NCBI GenBank assembly: GCA_022494885.1
Contig: JAGVSM010002669.1
Coordinates: 62,001 to 126,000, forward strand
From: Micrasema longulum
Taxonomy: Eukaryota > Arthropoda > Insecta > Trichoptera > Brachycentridae
Reading direction: 5' to 3'
DNA: 64,000 nt
The first letter of the stretch is position 1; every line of letters begins with the position of its first letter. Shown here piece by piece: positions 54,201-64,000 of this stretch. The position numbers and the translations under genes were made by a program. The notes under the pieces were generated by a model. It was not told the DNA's origin. It made no database searches and worked only from the letters and a program-made list of their open reading frames with translations.

Positions 54201-54639
54201 ATAAATGTATTTGATAAATGTAAAAAATTGTATATAGTTGTAATATTGTATTTTAATTTGTTATTAATAAAAATATTTAAAAAAACTCATTTTCGTTTCG
54301 ACAAAAAAATTTTGTTAAAATATTAGCACTTATTATTTTAAAAATATATATCTTATTCTTTCGTGCTCACATATCTTCAGGTTAAACCGATAACAATCAA
54401 CCAGCTACAATAAAAAAATACAAATAATTGCAACGTAATTTGAAGATAATCTGCTTATTTTTATTTTATTTTTCAAAAAAATTATACAACACATTCATTA
54501 GAAGTTTAAAACAATTAAAAATTAATGTAAAAATCAAATAAAATAATAAAATATTTTAAAGGGTAAATATAATAGGAAAATCATATAGCGCTGTTTCATA
54601 TAACAGTTATAATAAAGGCTTAGTTACCATTCACCATCT

Positions 54640-55900
54640 TTGAATATGTTCAATAGGTTTGATCTATAAAAACAATATCCTTCACTAAATATATCAGATA
54701 CGTGGAAATAACTATTGTCGAGTTCATGAAGCCTATTACGGCATTTCAAGTAAACACTGGCCGTGAATTGTTGCTATAAAACAGTAGCACCTGTTTTGCA
54801 ATTCTTCCAGGCACCCTGAAGTTGATGAAAGATAACAGTTTTGGGCAATCTCATATTGAATTTAAAATTTTTAATAGGTTTAAAAAGTCTTTAATTTTTC
54901 TAATATCGTTAAATTTGAACAAATTTAACGTTTTTCATAAAATCCTAATTCGAAAATTCATGACTAATTCCAAGTTTAAAATTTATATTCCTTGAGATTT
55001 TTTTAGGACTCTTTTCAGAAAATAATTGTTGTAAGCAATTTATATTGTAGAGTTGTAGTGAAACTGACTTCTCCCTTATAAAGTATACATCAATTTCAGA
55101 GTGCCTATGTTTTTGAATTCCGTAGTCACACGTTATTCGTTTTCAGTGATTTACTAGTTATGTTGTTTATGTGACTAATGAAAGATAACTTTTGATCGAA
55201 AACGACACCCAAGCCGCGAACCTCAGAAGTTGAGACTAATTGTATATTACACATCAGATAATCAAAGACTATGGGATTTTTTATTCTAAAAAATCTCATT
55301 ATCTAGCGTTTTTTAATATTAAATTATAGTTTATCAATATTAAATTATAGTTTATTAGCGGATCACTACTGGAACATTTTATCTAAATTACGTTTCAGTC
55401 ACAGAATCATTTACAGTATTAATAACTTTAAAAATCTTCATGTCATCGGCAAACAGCAATCAAATACATCCATTATATCATCAACAACGACGATGAACAA
55501 TATTAGGCCCAAATGGGAACCCTGTGGAACACCACTAGTGGCACAGAAAGATTGGGATAAAGTGTTTAAATTTTTTACCGTTAGTGTTTTATCAGTCAAG
55601 TAACTTTGAAACCATTTAGTCATAAGACCACTTATTCCTAGTTTAGATGGTTTTGCGACAGTAAATTTTAAACACACCTTGTCAAAGACCTTTCTTAAGT
55701 CAGTGTAAATAGAATCTACCTGTTTCCATAATTTAAATTAATTTTTTTATGGCATTTTCGATCTAGCAGACATGAATCTATGCTGAGAAATTGTTATTAT
55801 ATGCTTTAAGTTTGTTGATGCAATTAATTTATTCAAAACAATTTTCTCGAAGAGTTTAAGGATAGCAGATAATTTTTTATGTCATAAACATACTTTAATA
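54640..55900 (-). mobile_element. LINE fragment, minus strand
   Basis: The minus strand reads DSIYTDLRKVFDKV (about 55715-55675), KWFQSYLTDKTLTVK and SGVPQGSHLGLILFIVVVDD, the reverse transcriptase palm. The YADD-type motif is lost, the frame stops at 55438, and the downstream half is broken. Confidence 0.72.
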
Positions 55901-56640
55901 ATAAGAATAGCATTTTTTCACTAATACTTTGTTATTGTGACCAATTGACACTGCACATCACATAACAAGGTTATTCACTTACTGCATTAAAATGAAAATA
56001 CAGTCCACTCCGCTAAATAATATCATAGAGAAGGGCCCCAGGGCTTAACCCCCCGCTATATCTCGCCCCGCATGCGCGGAGGAATTCGTTTTACCACCAT
56101 ATTTTTTTTCATCCTCAAAAATAGACTTTCTTTATCTGATTTATGCTACTTATAGTAATTAATTAAATAATAAAGTAGACTCTTTTAACCTACTCTCCAA
56201 AATTAATCTAAATGTCCCCTTTTGCGTGACAAGAAATAAGTATTTATTGCATCTGCCAGTCTGTAGCACTAACTATGCACAACACTCTTTCCTATATCGT
56301 TCTTTCTTTAACTGTAATTGTTTTTTTCATCTATTGATATATTTAAAATGCCCCTTAATTTATTTAAAAATAAATTAAGACTCATTCTTTCTGGCTGCGA
56401 TACGATCCCACTTGCTATTTAATGATGCTCACACTTACACACACCTAAACACTTACTCCTACACAAATACACATAAACACACCCTTTTGTTGTACCACAA
56501 TTTAATATGTATGATTTTTATTCAGAAACTTCACACAATTTTTATTTTTATTGTATCTGTCTGTGTGCAACGTTACATCTCACTTGTGCTACTGTGAGTG
56601 TTTATAATGTTCAAGAAAATAGAGAACGCCACCAGTTGTA
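55901..56640. other. Intergenic DNA
   Basis: No gene recognised. Positions 56385-56495 (CGATACGATCCCACTTGC, then a CACAC-rich stretch) recur inverted at 63450-63565. Confidence 0.45.
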
Positions 56641-57165
56641 AAGTTAAATAAATTTCCCAACGCAAGGAATGTGCGACTCTGCGATATTCATAGGCAACTA
56701 AAGCAGGTGTATGGAGACAATGTTATGGATGAGTCGTCTGTTTGGAGCTGGTGTCGATTTTTCAGCTTGGAAATAGAGAACATACATGATGACGAGCATT
56801 CAAGACGGCCGTCAGTCATTACGGACGAACTGCTGAGTTCAATTGACGAATTCGTTAAAAAAGATCGGCTCATTGCAATTGACGAGATCCGTGAACATTT
56901 CTGTAATGTTTCACGAACAGTTGTTCATAAATTTGTTAAAGACCACCAGCATTACTCGAAAATTTCGACAAGGTGGGTCCCTCGCATACTTACTGATGAA
57001 CACAAAACCACGCGTATGTCTGCAGCACTGACGTCTTTGGAACGTCATTCTGATGAAGGAGACTCTTTCTTGACTCACATAGTCACAGGTGACGTAACGT
57101 GGGTTTGTTATGCAACATCCGAGAGTAAAATACAATCAATAGAAAGGCACCATGTCCATTAGGCT
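56641..57165 (+). pseudogene. Mariner-type transposase, N-terminal fragment
   Basis: Frame 56671-57162 reads IHRQLKQVYGDNVMDESSVW, then HSRRPSVITDE and IREHFCNVSRTVVH, the paired helix-turn-helix region of mariner transposases. It then reads IVTGDVTWVCY, the first catalytic Asp block, where the usual Glu of GDETW is Val. The frame stops soon after, so the catalytic centre is incomplete. The start and both terminal repeats were not resolved. Confidence 0.75.
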
Positions 57166-57224
57166 GGATCGGAAAGTATATTGAAAAAGGAAAGAAAAAC
57201 TGAGTATCAGTACTTTCTTCGTCT

Positions 57225-57390
57225 TCTTCTTCTTATCAGCTCGTTTCTTTCCACTGCTGGATATAGGCCTCTTCCACATTATTCGAGGTTTTTCTGTCCT
57301 GGGCACTCTGTTTTCATCCATGGCCCACGAGTTCGACGACGTCGTCAGTCCATCTCCTCTGTAGTCTCCCTACTTTCCTTTTACTTTCGT
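57225..57390 (-). mobile_element. LINE tail fragment, minus strand
   Basis: The complement encodes a frame with GPWMKTECPGQKNLE and CGRGLYPAVERNELI, like the short 3' tails of insect LINEs that end in Q(R)-WKE-type sequence. It sits directly after the mariner fragment. Confidence 0.45.
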
Positions 57391-57483
57391 ACTCATCGTA
57401 TTATATATTTACATATGTTTGGATAATTTATATAGCGCCATTTTTGTGAAAATCACTTCAAGGGCGCTGTACATTCAATAAAT

Positions 57484-58065
57484 ATCCCAGCACGTCTTGC
57501 AGCTACAGAGCGCATGGACGGTTGGGATTCTAGTTCCTCGTCTCCAATTGTGATATATAAAAAATACGATATATACGAGCTAGATCACGCTAGATCACAA
57601 TATAGCACATCTTGCATCTACGGAGCGCATGTCTCAATCTAGCCCCTATTTTTATTTTTTTTTTATTTATTTATTTCTTAAGTTAGCTTATATTAAAACT
57701 AATATAAACTATTATGTACATTTACATCATCTATATATATTTACATTTCCTTACAGTAACTTATACATTTATTTTTAAATTCTTTCAGACACTTTTCATT
57801 CTTCATACATTCAGGCATCTCATCATACATTTTTAAGCCCTTATACATCAAACAATTTTGCGACTCAGCTCTTTTCAATAATGGTAGTCTTATTTTATCC
57901 TTTTGTCTAGTACATTATTTTTTTAATTTTTTTATTTGACAATGAAGTTTAGAGTTTAAGTGATATTGTAAAAAATGAAATAAAATACAAATTTATAAAA
58001 GTAAAAGTTAGATTACAACAAGTCTTGCAGCTACTGAGCGCATGGACAGTTGAAATTCTAGACCT
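57484..58065. repeat. Inverted relatives of the 6060-6310 repeat
   Basis: CTTGCAGCTACAGAGCGCAT at about 57499, CTTGCATCTACGGAGCGCAT near 57611 and CTTGCAGCTACTGAGCGCAT near 58024, each with CTAG-containing flanks. The stretch between is AT-rich. Confidence 0.55.
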
Positions 58066-58139
58066 CATTTACAAAATTTAGATATTTGATAGTTGATAAC
58101 ATTTACATAATACGATTTATAAAATATGATAGCTAACAT

Positions 58140-58654
58140 CACAAAAAGTTGACAACCTCGAAAAAGTAAGTTAAAATAAAAAAATATATGAAATTAATAT
58201 TTAAAAAATTTATGAGTATTTTAGAAACAAGAATTAAAACAGACAGGAATAAAAAATATCTCAAATGCGCGAAAAAGGTACATATTTGAAAGAAATTAAA
58301 AACATTACATTCAAAAAATAATAAAGAAATTAAAAGAAAAGAAATTAAAGTTGGTTTAACACAATATAAAAAGAATAACAAACAACGGTATTTTTTTTAA
58401 ATTAAAAAACCTTACACACGCGTAAATCATTTCACTTAAAATGGATCGACGATCGATGTAGCCAGTCATCGTTTTATATTGAATATAATACATTATATTC
58501 AGCAAGACATAAAAGAGATGTCCTACAGTACATGCACGCCATAGAGACATGAACAAAGCAATGTTTCCTATAAAGAGACCACAGCGCGTGGTAGCGCCCA
58601 GTCAGCCCAGCCAACCCGGAGAGACAGCTCAACGCAGTCACTCAGTTTCGGCAT
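58140..58654. other. Left part of the D/E duplicated block
   Basis: Follows 41930-42310 and 43850-43925 in short matched segments (CTCAAATGCGC, GACGATCGATG, CGCCATAGAGACATGAACAAA). No gene seen. Confidence 0.5.
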
Positions 58655-59445
58655 GTAGTTTATTTATTTTAACACTTATAATACATATACGTATACAATA
58701 TATATACATATAAGGGCGGGCATATTGCCTTAAGAAAATTTCTTTCTACCTACCCAAACCGTTCAGTTTGAGAATATTACAAATACATAGACATATTAAA
58801 TCTTAAGATTTTATACAAAAATTAAAAACAAAGATTAACAAAATAAAAATATATAAAAAATTAACACTGCACTATGAAGAGAGGATAGGGGATGGGAAGG
58901 AAAGAAGAAAGATAAAGGAACAATTTAAATATTTAGATAGTGACATTTCAATATTGACTTAAATGTTAATAAAGATGGGGCGTCTTTAACATTAGTGAGT
59001 AGATTATTCCACAATCGAGCGGCTACTACTGTGAAAGAGGAAGCAAGAAAATAAGAGCGATGACAGGGTATTAAAAGGGTTCTTTCGTTACTAGAACGAA
59101 GAGATAGTCCGTATTGTGAAAGAGGTTGGAAGAACTTTCTCAGATAAACAGGCGAAGTGGGATTATTTAAAATATTGTGAAGAAGTGATAGAATATGAAT
59201 GTTTCTTCTATGCCTGATACTGAGCCAGTGTAGTTGCGTGCAATACTCGGTTATGTGGTCAAATTTGCGAAGATCAATGATATAACATTTACAAATATTC
59301 TGCAATCGTTCTAACTTATCAAGTAATTCAGAGTTAGCATCTGGATAACATACATCCGCATAGTCAAAGAGTGGAAGAAGTAAGCTCTGGACTAATGTTT
59401 GCTTAACATTAATCGGCAAGAAATTCTGTAATCTTTTAAGTTAGT
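58655..59445 (-). mobile_element. L2/CR1-like LINE, minus strand
   Basis: Frame 58925-59419 on the minus strand holds LPLFDYADVCYPDANSELL, RKFDHITEYCTQLHWLSIRH and VVAARLWNNLLTNVKDAPSL, the C-terminal domain after the reverse transcriptase. The 3'UTR runs to about 58655. The last coding segment is intact, implying a fairly young insertion. It is absent at the equivalent place near 43920. Confidence 0.8.
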
Positions 59446-59469
59446 GCAAGTGTAGTTAAAGTGCAGCCA

Positions 59470-59770
59470 GTTCAATCCTCCTCAAAATTGGAAAAGTGTT
59501 TTCAGGCGTTGCCTAGTATGTGAAATAATTCGATCGGGTTTCTCTACACAACAATAAAGGTTTCAGCTCTTTAACTTCACTAAAATCAACAGCTAGAATA
59601 GAATAGAATGTTAGAAGATAGATCTTCAAACTAGGACAAAACGTTGAATATTACACAGTGTGTAAAGTGGCAACATAAACCAGCCAATGAAAAATCATAT
59701 ACCCTGTGAATGCCTAGACTTCCATACTCCCTTCTCTCAAATGTTCTCTATCCCTGTTGTGATTTGTTAC
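59470..59770 (-). repeat. Dispersed repeat copy
   Basis: Reverse-orientation copy of the GCTGGTTTAAGTGGCCAC family, including the GTTTTCAGGC and TTTCAGCTCTTTAACTTCAC segments also seen near 900-990. Confidence 0.6.
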
Positions 59771-60535
59771 TCTAAAAAAACAAAGTCACGTTTACCCTTC
59801 TTCGTAGGCATAATTCGATTATGTACATAAGTTCGTGACATTGTTTATTACTTAATTTAAAAACGTATACAGTTAAGCAGATAAAAGAAAAATTAATTTA
59901 ATGATCTTAACTAATTATTATTGTGAACTCGTGATAGTTCTCGGGAAGCCTTCCCAATTTGCACGTTGAATTTTAAAAGTTCACGTGCATAAAGAATGAC
60001 CATGTCATAAAAAATGTTTTTTATTCAAAAACCTCTTTTGTTTTAGCATCTATAGTTATATAAGTTAGATTAACACGTTTCACTGTAGGATTTTTGCTTG
60101 TGTATGTTAGGAGCTCCTTTACCAGTTGGAGATGATAGATGAAAACGACGATATGATATGATGTATATTTACAAAAAATAATAGAGTTATTCGAACTGAC
60201 GAACTGAACTGAACATTTCTAAACTACTACACTGGCTTAATTAAAATACATGCCTGATATTTTATCCTCGAAAACTTGAAAAAAGTTGTTTTTACGTTAG
60301 AAAAATTGTAAACGACTTACCAGTCTTGAAGATGCATACTTAGGCGAAAGCACTCGTTGGTAAATATTTTTATTTTTTTTAACATTTTGAAATTTTATTG
60401 ACATTAAAATTTTTTATCTTAACTGTTTGCAGTGTAACTTGCCCCTAAAAAGAGTTGGTCTATCGCATTCTTTCTGGGCTGGTATTCTGAATGGAATTGT
60501 GTGTGAAGAGATTGCTCTATTATAGGGTTGCCTTA
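59771..60535. other. Block paralogous to 44470-46010
   Basis: Follows the D flank: AAAGTCACGTTTACCCTTCT, ATGTACATAAG, then the relic of the 44638-44973 frame (59940-60240), then the left end of the palindromic MITE at about 60478-60535. Part of the D flank (45000-45890) is missing here. Confidence 0.55.
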
Positions 60536-61000
60536 TTTCACTAGGGTCTCGTCGGGACGTTCTGGAATGGGGATATGCAGCAACAAAAAAGCAATTTTTT
60601 AATGTTTTTTCAGAAATATAATAGATATGTTTTTCTTACATTTTATGTGGTGCTTCAATTTATATTTATATTTATATTTTGTTTCTGACTTAATATTGAC
60701 ATACTGCTATATTGATTCTACCGTCCCCGGCAGCAGACGACATTTTTTATCGTTGCTTTTTACTAGGCCAACATCTACCTACATCTACAGATAAGTCGGT
60801 GAGTGGTTTTATACAAATTTTATTAACATAATATTAAAATGTTGGACCACAAAGTTAATGCTTTGAATATTAGAAATATATCAACTTCACCATACTCGTT
60901 ACCTAGCCGGTGTAGTCTAGGTATTGGTGAATTGTAATAATAATTGTGACTGCCAGGAGATTAAAAAAATAACGTTAGCTGCCGAGTATTTCGAACAGGT
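60536..61000. other. Intergenic DNA
   Basis: No gene seen. The segment at 60780-60900 resembles 50705-50830 and 3990-4050, the tail of the 3460-4060 repeat family. Confidence 0.4.
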
Positions 61001-62162
61001 ACTTTTAAGCTGATAACATTAGTTGATTCCGGGACGTCCAATACGCCATTTGCTATTTTATATAAATTTAATAAATCATTTATAATTCATATTTTACAAA
61101 GAGTTGACATATTTAGTGTACATAATAAATTATCGTAATCAATATTTTCAGTGGGTATATTAAGTTTGTAATTTATGAATCTATGGAATTTACGTTGTAC
61201 TCTTTCTAACTTTAAATTATGAACATTGTAATAAGGGGACCAAATTGTTGAATTGAATTCTAAATTACTTTTAACCAAGGCAGTAAATAGCACTTTGAGG
61301 GTAGTGATGGAATTAAAATCATTTACAGTTCGCTGCAAATATCCAAGACATTTCATCGCCTTATTATTGATGGGATCAATGTGAGGAATAAATGTCAATT
61401 TTTCGTCAAAAACTATCCCCAAATCCTTTATTTGTGTAACTCTTCCCAGATTGATATTATTAAGGTTTTAATCGAATATTATGGGTTTTTTACTTCTTGT
61501 AAATAATATTACACAACACTTGTCGACACTTAAGTAAAGTTCATTTTTCTGACTCCAGTTGTACAGCCTTACCAAATTAGATTGAAGAACTCCACAATCG
61601 GTATCAGAGGTAACAGTTTTTGAAATTTTAAGATCGTCAGCAAAGAGAAGAATGTCTACTTTCTCAAATATTGACACAATGTCGTTAACAAATAAAGAAA
61701 ACAGTACTGGTTCCAGGTGGGAGCCTTGGGGTACCCCACTAGATGCCTCAAACTGATACGAGTTATAACCGAATACTTTTACTAAGATTTTCCTTGATGA
61801 CAGGTAGCTTTTAAACCATTCCAAGATATTACCAGTAATTCCCAATGAACTAAGTTTGTGTATTAAAATTGTATGATAAACCTTGTCGAACGCTTTACTA
61901 AAGTCAGTAAAGCTGGAAAAAGTAAGCGTTGGTCTAATGTTTGCTTAACATCAATCGGCAAGAAATTCTGTAATCTTTTAAGTGAGCGCAAACTGCTATA
62001 AAGTTTACGACTAACTTTGTTAACCTGATCGTGCCACCCTAAATGCTTATGAATACCAAAGTTTTTGACTAAAGTCATATATGCAATTTCTGTACCATCT
62101 TTTTTGAAAAGAGGAAGTGTGGAAAAATTCACTTTTGAATACATTACATTCATTGATTGCAT
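61001..62162 (-). mobile_element. Chimeric or rearranged LINE, minus strand
   Basis: The minus strand holds SSGVPQGSHLEPVLFSLFVN and ILLFADDLKI (reverse transcriptase with FADD), then GIVFDEKLTFIPHIDPI. Positions 61915-62162 match the coding region just upstream of the 58655-59445 element and then join the palm region of another, out of normal order. It interrupts a SINE that is whole at 46390-46560. Confidence 0.7.
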
Positions 62163-62336
62163 TTAATATTGACATGAAGTATGTTTTTAACAGAGTGATT
62201 TACACTGGAATATTTTAGTATCCTCGGACTGGAACCCGAAGCGTGAGACTGATCACTACCTTCGTAACCTATTATTAATTTTAATTTGGTATACCAAAAA
62301 AAACCTAATGATGCAAAAAATTAATTAATCATTGTT

Positions 62337-62456
62337 TTATTTTGGAAGGTTTATTGTGTTCAAATGAATAATAATTCAGAAGTTCTGTTACGTATATAAA
62401 TGATCAATTTTGATATATTCGTGATATAAATCTTAATATTACAAACAACTTCTAAG
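62337..62456 (+). promoter_or_regulatory. Gene E promoter: conserved box plus TATA box
   Basis: TTATTTTGGAAGG at 62337-62349 and TATATAAA at 62393-62400, at the same distances from the ATG (120 and 64 bp) as in gene D. Confidence 0.62.
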
Positions 62457-62508
62457 ATGCGTTTTCTGGTATTGACTCTCTTTGTTGTAGTTTTGGCTTC
62501 CTTTGTAG
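62457..62508 (+). CDS. Gene E exon 1: signal peptide; rest of gene beyond the window
   Basis: MRFLVLTLFVVVLASFV plus one base, donor GTAAGA, phase 1. It differs from gene D exon 1 by Ala to Val and Thr to Ser. About 1.5 kb of following intron is in the window and resembles the gene D intron. No second exon is seen before 64000. By paralogy it should continue with a Thr/Pro/Lys-linker TIL exon. Confidence 0.75.
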
Positions 62509-64000
62509 GTAAGACATTTTGTTCAATTATAAATGCAGGTAAATAATAAAAGGCAATGTAAATAATGCTTATATTAAATACAAAATATTTTGTACTAAAT
62601 ACTGAACACAGTTATTTATGTATACGCCCAATGGGCATTTTTTAGGATATATTTATACATGATGTATTATAAAGGAAAGTAGGACACAATGATTTATAGT
62701 AGACTTGGTGGGAGTGGAAGCGGTAGAGAGGTGTTTATAATTTAATTTGATTCAGTGATCGTTTGAAAGAAGACAACTTGTTATCAAAGAAATCAAGACT
62801 GGTATATTTGTTGGCAGACCTAAGAGAGCATAGGGGAATGAAAACAATAGTTAGTTCTATGGTTATAGGTATGAAATATATTTAATTTTATTGAGCTCAG
62901 TAGTTCAGGCGCATCAAAGAGTAATTTAAAATTTTTAAATAGGACTAGAAGGTCGGATTAATTTCGACGGTCTTGAAGAGAAGCTATATTAAGCTAGTTC
63001 TCATTATACGTATATTGGTTTATGGATAAGCCCAACTTCCACTCTATCTTTCTGAAAAATCGAGTATTTTTGTCTCGATCGCTACTCTCAGGCGAAAAAG
63101 TCTCCCCACATAAAAGTGGTTGACACGTTTGCCTACCATGCTTGATGTACTGGGTTCGATTCCTGGAAGAATCGACATGGAATATTTACATTATGACATT
63201 TCACTGTGCCTGGGTTAGCACCAGAAGCGTAAGATTGATCATCTTACCTTTACGTAACAGATGGTCGAGATACACTGCACTGTATTTAATATATTTGTTT
63301 TTTTACATTATTATTTTTTTTCGGATCCTATCTAATATTTATTATTTATTTTAAAGAAACAAACAGTCGATAATGATATAAAAACATTAAAAAAGTACGG
63401 TTGAAAGACAGACCAGCGAAGGTTTTAAATAAGAATCATACATATTCAAAGTGGTACGGCAAAAGGGTGTGTTTATGTGTATTTGTGTGGGAGTAAGTAT
63501 TCAGGTGTGTGTAAGTGTGAGCATCATCAAATAGCAAATGGGATCGTATCGCAACCGGAAAGAATGTTATTATATACTCATGTGTCTGTGTCAACTAATT
63601 GCTCGTCTCAACTCAACACAGGACTTTTAGTCCCACGGAGTTGGGACTTATGTCTCAAATAATGTGTAATAAACTTCCTAAGTTAATAAATAAATATTCC
63701 AATGGAGTGCACTATGTACCGATTTGATTTACGTTGAGATTTAAATAGTTGACATGCGATTATGTAGGTACTTAATAATATTGTTTTTTCAATTATATAT
63801 TTAAATCATTTACTTTGCGTTTATGCATCATTATAAAATAAAATAAAAAAAACGGTTTTAACAAAATTCGACTCTTAAATTATTCAACAGATCAGCTAGA
63901 ATTGGTACGGAAGAGGTACCCGAACTTTTTAAAAAGCAAGGGTGGCTGTCCGTAAATGCTATTCTATGGCTCAAATTTGTTACTAGATATCAATTTAATA
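62509..64000 (+). other. Gene E intron 1, partial, paralogous to gene D intron
   Basis: It contains in order the counterparts of the LINE tail (62700-62970), SINE family 2 (63110-63290), LINE 3'UTR (63565-63690) and the reverse transcriptase remnant (63870-64000). The CAC-rich segment 63450-63565, inverted relative to 56385-56495, is an extra insertion absent from gene D. Confidence 0.6.

Overview
This 64 kb window is AT-rich eukaryotic nuclear DNA, most likely from an insect and probably a moth or butterfly. The evidence is split genes with short exons and GT-AG introns, several tRNA-derived SINE families, and many 5'-truncated non-LTR retrotransposon tails of the kind common in Lepidoptera. 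A Penelope-like element, hAT elements, a mariner fragment and a solo LTR are also present. No bacterial operon, CRISPR array, genuine tRNA or rRNA gene was seen. The order-level assignment is inference.

The genic content is one tandem cluster of secreted TIL-domain (trypsin inhibitor-like, ten-cysteine) proteins, all on the + strand. They are labelled A to E here. A: last exon only (331-515). B: complete, eight coding exons, 476 aa, six TIL domains (4661-18759). C: complete, seven coding exons, 387 aa, five TIL domains (24394-38984). D: two exons, 159 aa, one TIL domain (46727-50347). E: signal-peptide exon only (62457-62508), continuing beyond the window. B, C and D start with a signal-peptide exon, followed by an exon carrying a Pro/Thr/Lys-rich linker and a TIL domain. 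Every intron is phase 1, so each TIL exon is a symmetric shuffling module. The family predicts extracellular protease inhibitors with different reactive loops: Ala, Glu, Phe and elongated loops are all present.

The cluster grew by segmental duplication. The block about 1-20 kb (A end plus B) is related to about 19-41 kb (C). The block about 41.9-50 kb (D) is related to about 58-64 kb (E). C has lost the counterpart of B exon 6 through a hAT insertion whose 8-bp target duplication is still readable, and it carries an extra two-exon module that B lacks. A promoter motif, TTATTTTGGAAGG, lies 118 or 120 bp upstream of the ATG in all four visible 5' ends.

Introns and intergenic regions are mostly repeats: LINE 3' ends on both strands, SINEs, MITEs with palindromes, a 9-bp minisatellite, a 1.2 kb terminal-inverted-repeat element with internal 114-bp tandem repeats, and a 770-bp solo LTR with a 5-bp target duplication. 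Exon boundaries come from splice consensus, frame and comparison between the paralogues, not from transcripts.
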